Source: G965195345 sp965277625
Lineage (GTDB): Bacteria; Pseudomonadota; Gammaproteobacteria; CAKMZV01
Reading direction: 5' to 3'
Assembly: GCA_965277625.1 (NCBI GenBank)
Contig: OZ255827.1
Coordinates: 1,922,001 to 1,986,000 of the forward strand
Length of the DNA stretch: 64,000 bases
Position numbers and translations under genes: made by a program. Each line of letters opens with the position of its first letter. Position 1 is the stretch's first letter. Shown here one piece after another: positions 53,194 through 62,486 of this stretch. The notes under the pieces are model-generated. The model did not search any database and was not told the origin of the DNA. It saw only the letters and a list, made by a program, of their open reading frames with translations.

Positions 53194-54588
53194 TTACAGT
53201 TTGGGGTCATGTGCCAATGTGGCAACGGTCAGATTATGGGGTTTAAAATATTTTTTGGCCACGCGCATCAAATCCGCTTGGCTGACCTTGCTAAGATTGG
53301 TCAGATAATTTTCTGAAGTCTCCCAGCCCAACCCACTTGATTCCAAAAGACCTATTTCATAAGCCTGTGAGAATAAAGAATCTGCTTTGTAAACGTGGTT
53401 GGCCACCACTCGAATTTTGACGCGTTCTAACTCTTCTTTTGTTACCGCCTCGGTTTTCAAAAGCGCCAACTGAGCAAGAAGTGCGCTTTCCAGTTTTTCC
53501 AAGGTTTGATTTTGCGCCAATATCCCATCAATGACGAACAGTGTGTCATTGCGCGCCAGTAGGTTGTAATAGCTGCCTGAATTGGTCGCTAATTTCTGGG
53601 CGCGTATGATGTTCTTGGACAGCCTTGAACTGTCATCGCCTGACAAGATTTCAGCCAATATATCTAATGCATAAGCATCGGTTTTGTCCTGCCCAATGCT
53701 TTTCAAACTGGGGACTTTAAAACCCATAATCAGATAATTGACTTGCGCAGTGGTTTTTTCTGTGAGCCTTTTTAGCTTTTTTTGCGGCAAAGATTTCGCA
53801 ATCTTCGGTCTGGTCTTGTTGTTTGGTTTTATTGAGCCGAAGTATTTCTTGGCCAAAGCCAGTACACCATTAGGACTGACATCTCCAACCACCACCAAAA
53901 CCGCATTATTTGGTGCATAATATCGATCGTACCAATCTCTTAAGTCTGCAATTTGAGTATTTTCTATGTCAGACATCGAACCAATAATTGGATTTCTATA
54001 AGGATTCTGTGGAAATGCTGTTGTATAAAACTGCTCGTGCAATAGGTTGAGCGGTTTATCGTCAACACGTAAGCGACGCTCTTCGGCAACCACATCGCGT
54101 TCTTTCTCTAACGCCGATTGATTGAAGATCACATGACGCATGCGGTCTGCTTCTAGCGCCAAACTGGTTTCTAAGTGTTCGCTGCCGACGGATTGATAGT
54201 AGGCCGTATAGTCTCTTGAAGTAAATGCGTTCTGTTGTCCACCTAATTTTGATATGATTTTTGAAAAGCTATCATCTGGATGTTTTTTGGTGCCTTTAAA
54301 CATCATATGTTCAAGGATGTGAGACAGACCCGTTGATCCGCTATGTTCATCAACTGAGCCCACTTTGTACCAAATCTGTGACATGATAATGGGCGCGCGT
54401 TTGTCAACCTTGACTAAAACCTTCATGCCGTTATCTAACTGCATTTCAGATACTTTTACTGCAGATACGTTAACTGAAAGACCCAATAATGGCATGGAAA
54501 TCGCAACCCAGCGCAAAAAGCGCGGTGTTTTCTGTCCCAAATTAAGCCATAAACTGCTATACTTTGTCATAATTCTGTGTTGCCTCAT
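53194..54588 (-). CDS. M16-family zinc peptidase, catalytic subunit
   Basis: A 464-residue exported metallopeptidase. After a signal region the inverzincin motif is intact: SHILEHMMFKGT (HxxEH), with the third ligand Glu in the EE of VVAEERRLR. The second domain contains QVNYLIMGFKVPS. It forms an operon with the zinc-less homologue and rsmD downstream. The ATG at 54570 (MTKYSSLWLNLG) may be the true start, placing the signal peptide nearer the N-terminus. Confidence 0.9.
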   Translation of the reverse strand: MRQHRIMTKYSSLWLNLGQKTPRFLRWVAISMPLLGLSVNVSAVKVSEMQLDNGMKVLVKVDKRAPIIMSQIWYKVGSVDEHSGSTGLSHILEHMMFKGTKKHPDDSFSKIISKLGGQQNAFTSRDYTAYYQSVGSEHLETSLALEADRMRHVIFNQSALEKERDVVAEERRLRVDDKPLNLLHEQFYTTAFPQNPYRNPIIGSMSDIENTQIADLRDWYDRYYAPNNAVLVVVGDVSPNGVLALAKKYFGSIKPNNKTRPKIAKSLPQKKLKRLTEKTTAQVNYLIMGFKVPSLKSIGQDKTDAYALDILAEILSGDDSSRLSKNIIRAQKLATNSGSYYNLLARNDTLFVIDGILAQNQTLEKLESALLAQLALLKTEAVTKEELERVKIRVVANHVYKADSLFSQAYEIGLLESSGLGWETSENYLTNLSKVSQADLMRVAKKYFKPHNLTVATLAHDPKL

Positions 54589-54721
54589 TTTTGAACCAAA
54601 TTCTGAATAAATGCACTAAGCTGTGGCCTGAAACGCAACCTTTACACACAATCCATATTCGCTTATTTTGCCTGCCAAATTTATTGTACAAGCCAACTGT
54701 TAATTATAGACTGATTTGACC

Positions 54722-55606
54722 ATGTCTGCCCCATTGCTAAAACGATTTAAAAATTCGCTCTTAAAAACACGCGATCGGCTGAATTTACACATCATCAGCC
54801 AACATACCGCCATCGATCAAGCCACTTTGGAGGCGCTTGAGTATCAGTTATTGAGCGCAGATGTTGGATTGGAGACTGTTGATTACCTACTTGAAAGACT
54901 CAAAAAAAATAACAATCAAACCCCCAAAGATGCCATCCGATCAGCTTTATTAAATCTTTTTGACCTCCCACATAAGGACGAAGCTAATCTTGATATCCCG
55001 CAGACCATTCTCATGCTGGGGGTTAATGGGGCAGGCAAAACAACCACCATTGGCAAGCTCGCTTACCTGTTTAATCAAGCACAAAAGAAAACTTTGATCG
55101 CCAGTGGGGATACTTTTAGAGCGGCAGCGCATGAGCAGCTACAAGTTTGGGGGACACGCACGAACGCAGACGTGTTTATTGATAAAAACACGACTGACCC
55201 AGCCGCAGTCGCTTACACCGCCCTTCAAATGGCCCGCGCCCGCGCCTATGACTATTTGTTGGTTGATACTGCAGGTCGTCAATTCAACCACGATAATCTC
55301 ATGCAAGAGCTGGCAAAAATCTATAGAAGCTTAAACAAGCAAGGCGAGCAATGGCCACAACACATTTGGCTGGTCATCGATGCAGGCAGTGGTCAAAATG
55401 GTTTAAAACAAGCCCAAGGATTTGCATCAATCATGCCCATCAATGGCTTAATCATTACAAAATTAGAAGGCACAGCCAAAGGTGGCGCCCTATTGAGCAT
55501 CGCGCATCAAATGAAAATACCCATTCGTTATGTTGGCTTAGGCGAACAACCGCAAGACCTCAACGAGTTTGATGCTGAAGCATTTATTGATTCACTGCTG
55601 ATCTAA
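54722..55606 (+). CDS. ftsY: Signal recognition particle receptor FtsY
   Basis: FtsY is the GTPase receptor that docks SRP-ribosome-nascent chain complexes at the inner membrane. The ATG at 54722 (MSAPLLKRFKNSL) is preferred over the TTG two codons earlier. The NG domain is complete: MLGVNGAGKTTTIGKLA (G1), DTFRAAAHEQL, VDTAGR (G3), TKLEGTAKGG. The acidic A domain of E. coli FtsY is absent, so the 294 residues consist of the N and G domains only. It starts a plus-strand block ftsY-ftsE-ftsX. Confidence 0.95.
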   Translation: MSAPLLKRFKNSLLKTRDRLNLHIISQHTAIDQATLEALEYQLLSADVGLETVDYLLERLKKNNNQTPKDAIRSALLNLFDLPHKDEANLDIPQTILMLGVNGAGKTTTIGKLAYLFNQAQKKTLIASGDTFRAAAHEQLQVWGTRTNADVFIDKNTTDPAAVAYTALQMARARAYDYLLVDTAGRQFNHDNLMQELAKIYRSLNKQGEQWPQHIWLVIDAGSGQNGLKQAQGFASIMPINGLIITKLEGTAKGGALLSIAHQMKIPIRYVGLGEQPQDLNEFDAEAFIDSLLI

Positions 55607-55655
55607 ACCAATCATTGCTCAATGTCCACTTTAACAACACACACTAATCAAGATC

Positions 55656-56363
55656 ATGTCTGAAGCCATAGCAGAAACCGATGCGCTCATCACTTTTAAA
55701 AATGTGAGTAAGCGGTACCCTGCGTACCCCGATCCCCATCAAGCGCTTAAACAGATCAATCTTTCTATCCCTATGGGCAGCGTCACTTTTTTAACGGGTC
55801 ATTCTGGCGCTGGCAAAAGTACTTTTTTCCGACTGCTGTCCTTGCTTGAGAAGCCCACTGAAGGCGAAATATTTATAGGCAATACGAGTATTACTCGATT
55901 GGCTCTGCGTTATCTGCCCTCGTACCGTCAACAAATTGGGGTGGTCTTTCAGGATCCAATGCTCCTCAACGATCGCAATGTGGCCAATAATATTGCTTTG
56001 GGCCTCCAGCTCACCACTTCAAATAAACAAAACATCATTTCACGAACTGAGAGCGCTTTATCCTTGGTAAAAATGTCTGAATACGCCCACTATAAGCCCA
56101 TGTCTCTGTCCACCGGACAAAGGCAAAGAATTGGTCTGGCAAGAGCCATCGCACATTCACCTGAAATCATTTTAGCAGACGAACCCACGGGCAATTTAGA
56201 CCCTGAGTTGTCAAACGAAATCATCGAACTGCTGATGGGCATCAACACCCATCGCGGCACAACCATTCTGATTGCCACGCATGAAACCCAATTGGTCAAT
56301 AAATTTAGTCAATCTAAAAACATCCGTGAAATTAAATTGCAACAAGGGCGATTGATCTCATGA
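55656..56363 (+). CDS. ftsE: Cell division ATP-binding protein FtsE
   Basis: FtsE is the ATPase of FtsEX, which controls murein hydrolases at the division septum. The ABC motifs are Walker A GHSGAGKST, the signature LSTGQRQRIGLARA and Walker B IILADEPTGNLD. The 235-residue length is close to E. coli FtsE (222), with a short N-terminal addition. It overlaps ftsX by 4 bp (ATGA). Confidence 0.94.
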   Translation: MSEAIAETDALITFKNVSKRYPAYPDPHQALKQINLSIPMGSVTFLTGHSGAGKSTFFRLLSLLEKPTEGEIFIGNTSITRLALRYLPSYRQQIGVVFQDPMLLNDRNVANNIALGLQLTTSNKQNIISRTESALSLVKMSEYAHYKPMSLSTGQRQRIGLARAIAHSPEIILADEPTGNLDPELSNEIIELLMGINTHRGTTILIATHETQLVNKFSQSKNIREIKLQQGRLIS

Positions 56364-57298
56364 ATCAGTTCAAGAAACCCTTTGAAATACGGTCAACGTC
56401 TCTGTTATCCGATTTGTTCTGGACCATCAGAGACCATGTTTGGACGACCCTTGCCGTATTGTTGGTTATTACTGCCACCTTCACTGTGCCCGCGCTGTCC
56501 ATAACCACATTGATCAATGCGCACGATTGGTTAGGTGTTCAATCAGCACACAAGCAAATGACGATTTTTTTAAATACCGATAATAAAGAGGAAATAAGCC
56601 AAGTACAGCGTCGTATCGAAAAAATGTTAACCCACTACAAGAGCATCATTGATCAACCCATTCAAGTGGTCAATCGTGACCAAGCGGTTGAGGAGTTAAA
56701 AAATCATTATGGCGATAAAAACATTCAAGATACGCTTGACCTTATTGCACACAATCCCTTACATGATATGATCGTTTTAACCCCAAAAATCGATGCGCAA
56801 TTGCCCCAATTACTCAGTTTTAAGGAACTATTGCTTGAAGACACCATGGTTTATGAAGTCGATGTTAATAAAGCGTGGATCTCTCACGTCAATCAGCTCA
56901 TCAACATAGGCAACACCATTGTCTGGTCGGTCAGTATTTTATTTTTAATCACGATCTGGATATCACTCAATTATGCCATCACACAACAGCTACACCATAG
57001 AAAACAAGAGCTTGAATTAAAAAAAATGCTCGGTGCAACCTTGACCCAACGTTACCAGCCCTTGGTTATTTGGTGTGTGTTTTTAGGATTAACTGGATCA
57101 CTCATGGCTGTGGGCGTCAGCTATGGCCTCGTTCATGCCATCAATGCGATTTTGGTCGAAAACCAACTCAGTGTCCAATTTAAGCAACTTTTAAATGTTT
57201 ACATGATGTGTATTTCATGCGGGTTTGGTATGAGTTTGGTGAGCAGCCTATCTTCTCTTTGGCTCTTTCATCGATCGAACGGTCATTTAACTGGATAG
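56360..57298 (+). CDS. ftsX: Cell division protein FtsX
   Basis: FtsX is the membrane subunit of FtsEX. The 312 residues contain an N-terminal cytoplasmic part, a first helix (about 30-50), a periplasmic loop (to about 175), and three further helices. The region between helices two and three has ITQQLHHRKQELELKKMLGAT, the typical cytoplasmic coupling segment. In E. coli rpoH follows ftsX; here a different gene follows after 139 bp. Confidence 0.93.
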   Translation: MNQFKKPFEIRSTSLLSDLFWTIRDHVWTTLAVLLVITATFTVPALSITTLINAHDWLGVQSAHKQMTIFLNTDNKEEISQVQRRIEKMLTHYKSIIDQPIQVVNRDQAVEELKNHYGDKNIQDTLDLIAHNPLHDMIVLTPKIDAQLPQLLSFKELLLEDTMVYEVDVNKAWISHVNQLINIGNTIVWSVSILFLITIWISLNYAITQQLHHRKQELELKKMLGATLTQRYQPLVIWCVFLGLTGSLMAVGVSYGLVHAINAILVENQLSVQFKQLLNVYMMCISCGFGMSLVSSLSSLWLFHRSNGHLTG

Positions 57299-57339
57299 TT
57301 TTAGACGCAATCCTTACCAATAAACCTATGAAATTGCTA

Positions 57340-57345
57340 TATAAT
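57340..57345 (+). promoter_or_regulatory. -10 box upstream of the RMF-like/DUF2914 gene
   Basis: TATAAT at 57340-57345 lies about 93 bp before the start of the next gene, in the 139-bp gap after ftsX. The -35 is weak (TTACCA, 20 bp away). It suggests the gene can be transcribed apart from ftsYEX. Confidence 0.5.
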
Positions 57346-57437
57346 CAAACCACCTTTCGTTGTATTTACTTAAATTATGACCCTAAGCCTTAAAATAATT
57401 CAACCATGGCTTATGCCTTTAACGCCCCTTTGAATTC

Positions 57438-58439
57438 ATGAATCAATGGTCTGACGCCACTCAAGCAGAACTTCTTGACCCAACCGAGAAAGAGTTGGAC
57501 GTTGCTTTTCAGGACGGTTTCCAGAAAGGCAGTGCTGGCATGAATTTATCCTACTGCCCCCAGGCTTTTTATCTACAACCTTTATTGAAAAAACGTTGGA
57601 CAGAAGGTTGGAAAACTGGGCAACAGGCAGCGGGTATTGAGAAGAAGAAACCCTTTGTACCCTTATTGGGTGCTGTCATCCTAATTGCCATTGTGGTACT
57701 GAGTTTTTATTTTTATCCCACAATGGAAACTCATCCCATTTTTAACAGCTGGAATCAACAAGCCTCAACTGATACTGAAACAGCCACCGAAGCACCCTCA
57801 AACTATACTGAATCAGACTCCAACGAAACACCAATGATCGCTGGGGATAGCATAAACGACATTGACAAGGTTGATGCGACAGATTCGCTTGAAGCATCGA
57901 TTGAACCAACGAGCACAGAGCCGGAAGTGGCGGATTCTGGCAATGAAGCCACACAAGTTGCCCAGACACCTGAAAAATCAAATGATCCGACTTCGCTGAT
58001 AGAACCCATACCTAATAATGACACAAAACGGGCGAATGAAGTCAGTCATGCCAATAACCAGACTGATGACACAGTCCGCCCGCAAACGAATAAACCTCGT
58101 TTGACACAAGTCAGATTTACCCGTTCGGTCATAGACCGAGTCCCTGATGAACCCTTAAGTCGCGTAGATGCACCAGGCCCTATCTATTACTTCACAAACG
58201 TACGCTTTTACAAAGACCACACCATCACCCATTTCTGGTATTTAAATAACCAACTGCTTACAAAAAAATCTTTTGATATTAAGGGGAATCGCTGGCGGGT
58301 TTTTTCCTTGCACACCATACCAAAAAATATCACAGGAACCATAAGAGTTGTGGTCTATGCCTCGAATTCGAAACAATTCATTTCAGAACAATTCATTGAA
58401 GTTGACACAACTCAGTCGCAGGACACCGCTCTTAATTGA
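57438..58439 (+). CDS. Membrane protein with RMF-like N-terminal and DUF2914 C-terminal domains
   Basis: The 333-residue protein has three parts. Residues about 20-64 resemble ribosome modulation factor: A-F-Q-D-G-F-Q-K-G-x-A-G, then Cys40-Pro41, then W54 and the GW pair at 57-58, in the order and spacing of RMF (AHQRGYQAG..CP..W.GGW). A KKK-flanked transmembrane helix follows (about 73-93), with positive charge before it, so the RMF part should be cytoplasmic. An acidic Ser/Thr/Asn-rich linker (about 95-225) leads to a DUF2914-like domain (about 228-325: SVIDRVPDEP, IYYFTNV, THFWYL, RWRVFS). The gene lies behind ftsY-ftsE-ftsX. A role in tethering or silencing ribosomes at the membrane is my inference. 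Confidence 0.78.
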   Translation: MNQWSDATQAELLDPTEKELDVAFQDGFQKGSAGMNLSYCPQAFYLQPLLKKRWTEGWKTGQQAAGIEKKKPFVPLLGAVILIAIVVLSFYFYPTMETHPIFNSWNQQASTDTETATEAPSNYTESDSNETPMIAGDSINDIDKVDATDSLEASIEPTSTEPEVADSGNEATQVAQTPEKSNDPTSLIEPIPNNDTKRANEVSHANNQTDDTVRPQTNKPRLTQVRFTRSVIDRVPDEPLSRVDAPGPIYYFTNVRFYKDHTITHFWYLNNQLLTKKSFDIKGNRWRVFSLHTIPKNITGTIRVVVYASNSKQFISEQFIEVDTTQSQDTALN

Positions 58440-58526
58440 GACAAAGGTTTCATCGTTTTCGATGAACATCATCGCCATTACAATCTAAATATTTTGCCCT
58501 CTTGAACGAGTAAGATTAGGGGCATC

Positions 58527-59780
58527 TCATTCTTCATTGCCAGTCCTTGGCATTCTGAGTGGGTAGGCGCAATGAAATTTAATCTGTTGCGCCTCTTTTG
58601 CTACGCAATAATCTCCGATCATAATCAACTGATCTGCTTTATAAAGCATGGGGATGTCCTTGCGCCACCATGGCAGCACATCCAAAGATTGCAATACGCG
58701 CTTTAATTTTTGGTTGCGCCCGCGAAAAACAACCCGCTGGCCTTTTATTCGGTAACGGACAGTGCAATCCTTTGTTTGCTCATAGGTGATTGGCGGTTGA
58801 TTCAAAGCTTGTTGTGGATAAAAATAAGCATAATTTCGCCAAATCAAACACACAACCTTCTCATCATTTGACCACCAAACAAACTGCCCTTTGGGGTGTT
58901 CTCTTTCAAATTGTTCTTTTAGCGCTTCTAATTGGTGATGCGGGGGGAGTTGCCAAGGCTTTAAGCTCAAGCGCAATACAGGAATCTTCAAACTGTTGGG
59001 CAAATGGCGCCAAGCATTGAGGTCTAAAATATGCGCTTGACCGTGAGTGACAAACCAATCATTGGCCATTGTCATGACAAAGGCTTCTTTTTCAGCGCAA
59101 TACTGCGCACTGCGATTAAGCATTTTCACCGCATTGGCATTCACATTTAACAGTGCAGGCATCACATTATGGCGCACATTATTTCTACTGAGCGCGGTAT
59201 CTTGATTGCTGACATCCTCAATCCATTCAAGTTGGTTTTCATCTGCATATTGCGCAATTTCAATTGGTGAGATTGGCAACATTGGTCGCCCAATCCAGCA
59301 ATGTTGGTGGGCGCGCAACAACTTCATTCCACTCAAGCCATTGAGGTCTAAGCCGCGTAAAGCATTGAGCAAAAACGTTTCGGCTTGATCATCAGCATGG
59401 TGGGCCATCAATAACACATGTGGGTCATGGCAAGTATTCAGTATGGCCTCATAGCGTGCTTTACGCGCCAGATCTTCCAAACTTTGCCTTGGTTTACGAT
59501 TGATTGTTGGTGTCCTTACTTCAAATGCAATGTCTAAGTCACGACACAATTTTTGTGATATTTGGACAAATTCGTCTGAATTTTTTTGGAGTTGGTGATT
59601 GATGTGGATGACCGAATAATGCACCCGCAATTTTTTGAGTGTGATCCAATGATGCAAGGCATGCGTCAAGACCATAGAGTCTATGCCGCCACTCAAGCAA
59701 ACTTTAATGGGTAATTGATCTAATTGTTGGTGTTGAAGTGTCTCAAAAAAATGCTCAAATGCCGGCGCAATCTTAAGCAT
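58527..59780 (-). CDS. tilS: tRNA(Ile)-lysidine synthase
   Basis: TilS modifies C34 of tRNA-Ile2 (CAT) to lysidine so that it reads AUA. The PP-loop motif SGGIDSMVL is near residue 30, and LLMAHHADDQAETFLLNALRG and ...RNNVRHNVMP follow. The C-terminal domain is complete in a 417-residue protein. It is 17 bp downstream of accA on the same strand, an arrangement also seen near accA in other gammaproteobacteria. No tRNA-Ile2 gene could be identified with certainty in this window. Confidence 0.93.
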   Translation of the reverse strand: MLKIAPAFEHFFETLQHQQLDQLPIKVCLSGGIDSMVLTHALHHWITLKKLRVHYSVIHINHQLQKNSDEFVQISQKLCRDLDIAFEVRTPTINRKPRQSLEDLARKARYEAILNTCHDPHVLLMAHHADDQAETFLLNALRGLDLNGLSGMKLLRAHQHCWIGRPMLPISPIEIAQYADENQLEWIEDVSNQDTALSRNNVRHNVMPALLNVNANAVKMLNRSAQYCAEKEAFVMTMANDWFVTHGQAHILDLNAWRHLPNSLKIPVLRLSLKPWQLPPHHQLEALKEQFEREHPKGQFVWWSNDEKVVCLIWRNYAYFYPQQALNQPPITYEQTKDCTVRYRIKGQRVVFRGRNQKLKRVLQSLDVLPWWRKDIPMLYKADQLIMIGDYCVAKEAQQIKFHCAYPLRMPRTGNEE

Positions 59781-59797
59781 TGCAACAAATGACTGAT

Positions 59798-60763
59798 TTA
59801 TTCGGAGAATCGACCATACGCCATCAATTTTTGATAACGTTTTTCTAACATTGTGTCAGTACTCAATGCACTGATTTCATCTAAGGAACGAATCAAAGAC
59901 GATTGTAAATTCAACACTGTGGTTTCCAATGAGCGATGTGCCCCACCCAAAGGTTCAGGGACGATTTCATCTATGATGCCTTGATCTAACAGTTTTTTGG
60001 CGGTCAGAGCCAGTGCTTCTGCAGCCAATGAGGCTTTGGCTGCATCTTTCCACAATATAGAAGCGCAGCCTTCAGGAGAAATCACAGAATAAATCGAGTA
60101 TTCCAACATCATAATATGATCGCCAACCCCAATCCCTAAAGCCCCCCCAGAGCCACCTTCGCCAATAACAACGCAAACGATGGGCACTCGTATCTCTGAC
60201 ATTTCACGCAAATTAACCGCAATGGCTTCACTCTGCCCTCTTTCTTCTGCACCAACGCCAGGATAGGCCCCTGGCGTGTCGATCAAAGAAATGATCGGAA
60301 TGCCAAATTGTTCTGATAATTTCATCAATCGAAGTGCCTTGCGATAACCTTCGGGTTTTGGCATGCCAAAATTATGATGAATTTTTTCAAAAGTTTTTCG
60401 ACCTTTTTCATGACCAATAATCATAACGGTTCGCCCTTGGATTTTGGCAAGACCGCCAATGATGGCCCGATCGTCATGGTAGTGACGGTCGCCATGTAAT
60501 TCGATGAAATCGGTGAACATGCTTTCGAGATAATCAACCGTGTGTGGGCGGAGTGGATGACGGGCCAACATGGCAACCTGCCAATCACTCAAGCCTTTGA
60601 AAATCGATTGAGTCTGACGTTTATTTTGTGCTTGCAGTTTCTGAATTTGTTCGCTAACTTCTATACCAGATTCATCCCCTAATCGGTTCAACTCTCTGAT
60701 TTTGTCGTCTAATTCAGCAATGGATTGCTCAAAGTCTAAATATTCTAAATTATTGTCGTTCAC
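59798..60763 (-). CDS. accA: Acetyl-CoA carboxylase carboxyltransferase subunit alpha
   Basis: AccA forms the carboxyltransferase with AccD, making malonyl-CoA for fatty acid synthesis. The 321-residue protein has the family start LDFEQSIAELDDKIREL and the markers LARHPLRPHTVDYLE, GDRHYHDDRAIIGG and GEGGSGGALGIGVGD. The length matches E. coli AccA (319). It is the first gene of an accA-tilS pair. Confidence 0.97.
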   Translation of the reverse strand: MNDNNLEYLDFEQSIAELDDKIRELNRLGDESGIEVSEQIQKLQAQNKRQTQSIFKGLSDWQVAMLARHPLRPHTVDYLESMFTDFIELHGDRHYHDDRAIIGGLAKIQGRTVMIIGHEKGRKTFEKIHHNFGMPKPEGYRKALRLMKLSEQFGIPIISLIDTPGAYPGVGAEERGQSEAIAVNLREMSEIRVPIVCVVIGEGGSGGALGIGVGDHIMMLEYSIYSVISPEGCASILWKDAAKASLAAEALALTAKKLLDQGIIDEIVPEPLGGAHRSLETTVLNLQSSLIRSLDEISALSTDTMLEKRYQKLMAYGRFSE

Positions 60764-60950
60764 TGCTTATTTTTATTCCGTTCAATTGGGTTTGTGTTGG
60801 TGATATTTTAATCCATTCTGAAGTTTTTTTTTAACCTTAGTCAGAAAATGATGTTCAGTCTCAACCATATATCAACTAAAACTATTACAATGGGTCTTAT
60901 ACACTCTGCATTCTGATGCAATAACGATTAACCCTATAACAATCCATTTT

Positions 60951-62486
60951 ATGACAAACCTGATTGACCATCAAATACAACCAAAAATCATCAACGCACA
61001 AGCGATCAACCAAGACCCTGCGACCATTGAAGCCAGCTGTATCACCATCGGTGTTCACAGCAACCATCAATTATGCACGGGTCATCAATCCTTTGAACAA
61101 CAGCACGGTGATGCACTGATTGAATTTATCAAATCCAAGCCCGAATTTGATGCAACCATTGGCACCACTTTGCTTTGGCACAATGATGCTTTGCTGTCAG
61201 CCAAACGTATTCTTTTCGTTGGATTGGGTCAACCAACTGAGTTGTCGGTTGCAAGTTTTTATAAAATTCAAAATGCCGTTGCTAAGCAGGCGGTCGATCA
61301 AAAATGGCAATCTGTGGTCTTTACCCACGTTCACGCCTGTGTTGCGGACAACAATAAGGCTAAAGATTTAAATTGGAGGGTACGCCAAAGTCTCAAGGTT
61401 CAAACCAGCCACTTGTACCAATTTGCCCTGCCACACAAAGCCATTCAAAATCCACCTGCCATGTCCGTTATTTACCCAGTCAGCGAATCAGATTTAGGCG
61501 GCGTGGAACAAGCAACAACCGTTGGTAAATCTATAGGCATGGGCATTAACATTGCCAAACAGTTGGGTAACCTTCCAGCCAATTTGTGTACCCCAAAAGA
61601 TTTGACCGAAGTTGCCCAATTGCTTGCACAACAATTTGAACAATTATCGACCCACATATTAGACGAAAAAGCCCTACAAAAATTAGGAATGAACGCGCAC
61701 CTTAGTGTGTCACGAGGCAGTATTGAGCCTGCTTTTTTGATTGAACTGCATTATCAACCTCGTGCAAAGTCTCAACAAGAGCCAACCGTTCTCATCGGCA
61801 AAGGCGTCACTTTTGATACAGGCGGCATATCGCTGAAGCCCTCTGCAAGTATGGATGAAATGAAGTTTGATATGTCTGGGGCGGCCAGTGTCATTGGCAC
61901 CATGGCGGCGCTCGCCATGATGGACCATCAACACCCCGTCATTGCCCTCATACCCGCCACTGAAAATATGCCCGCCCACCACGCGACCAAACCTGGAGAC
62001 GTCGTCCAAAGTGCTTCTGGGCAAACCATTGAAATTTTAAATACCGATGCCGAAGGTCGATTGATTCTTTGTGATGCCTTAAATTATGCGCAAAAGTTCA
62101 ATCCCGCTTGCATCATCGATGTGGCAACTTTAACGGGCGCTTGCGTTGTGGCACTGGGTGCTCACTTTAGTGGCTTGATGAGTAACAATGAATCATTGGC
62201 TCAGGATTTGGCGACGGCAGGCTATGGCAGCCACGACCGTTGCTGGCAGTTGCCTTTAGATGAAGATTATAATGAGCAACTGCACAGCAATTTTGCTGAC
62301 ATGGCCAACATCAGTGATGGGCGAGGTGCTGGTACCATAACAGCCGCTTGCTTTTTGCAGCGTTTTGTCTCAAAACAAACGCCGTGGGCGCATCTAGACA
62401 TTGCTGGTACGGCTTGGAAAACGGGACGCGAAAAAGGTTCAACGGGCCGCCCCGTCGGGCTATTATGTGAATATTTAATCCGATGA
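60951..62486 (+). CDS. pepA: Leucyl aminopeptidase PepA
   Basis: PepA is a cytosolic M17 dimetal aminopeptidase; in some bacteria it also binds DNA. The catalytic region shows VTFDTGGISLKPSASMDEMKFDMSG, split over two motifs, and NTDAEGRLIL. The 511-residue protein is normal length. TATAAC is found only about 15 bp before the ATG and no Shine-Dalgarno site is seen, so the leader may be very short. It overlaps the adaptor gene by 4 bp (ATGA). Confidence 0.93.
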   Translation: MTNLIDHQIQPKIINAQAINQDPATIEASCITIGVHSNHQLCTGHQSFEQQHGDALIEFIKSKPEFDATIGTTLLWHNDALLSAKRILFVGLGQPTELSVASFYKIQNAVAKQAVDQKWQSVVFTHVHACVADNNKAKDLNWRVRQSLKVQTSHLYQFALPHKAIQNPPAMSVIYPVSESDLGGVEQATTVGKSIGMGINIAKQLGNLPANLCTPKDLTEVAQLLAQQFEQLSTHILDEKALQKLGMNAHLSVSRGSIEPAFLIELHYQPRAKSQQEPTVLIGKGVTFDTGGISLKPSASMDEMKFDMSGAASVIGTMAALAMMDHQHPVIALIPATENMPAHHATKPGDVVQSASGQTIEILNTDAEGRLILCDALNYAQKFNPACIIDVATLTGACVVALGAHFSGLMSNNESLAQDLATAGYGSHDRCWQLPLDEDYNEQLHSNFADMANISDGRGAGTITAACFLQRFVSKQTPWAHLDIAGTAWKTGREKGSTGRPVGLLCEYLIR

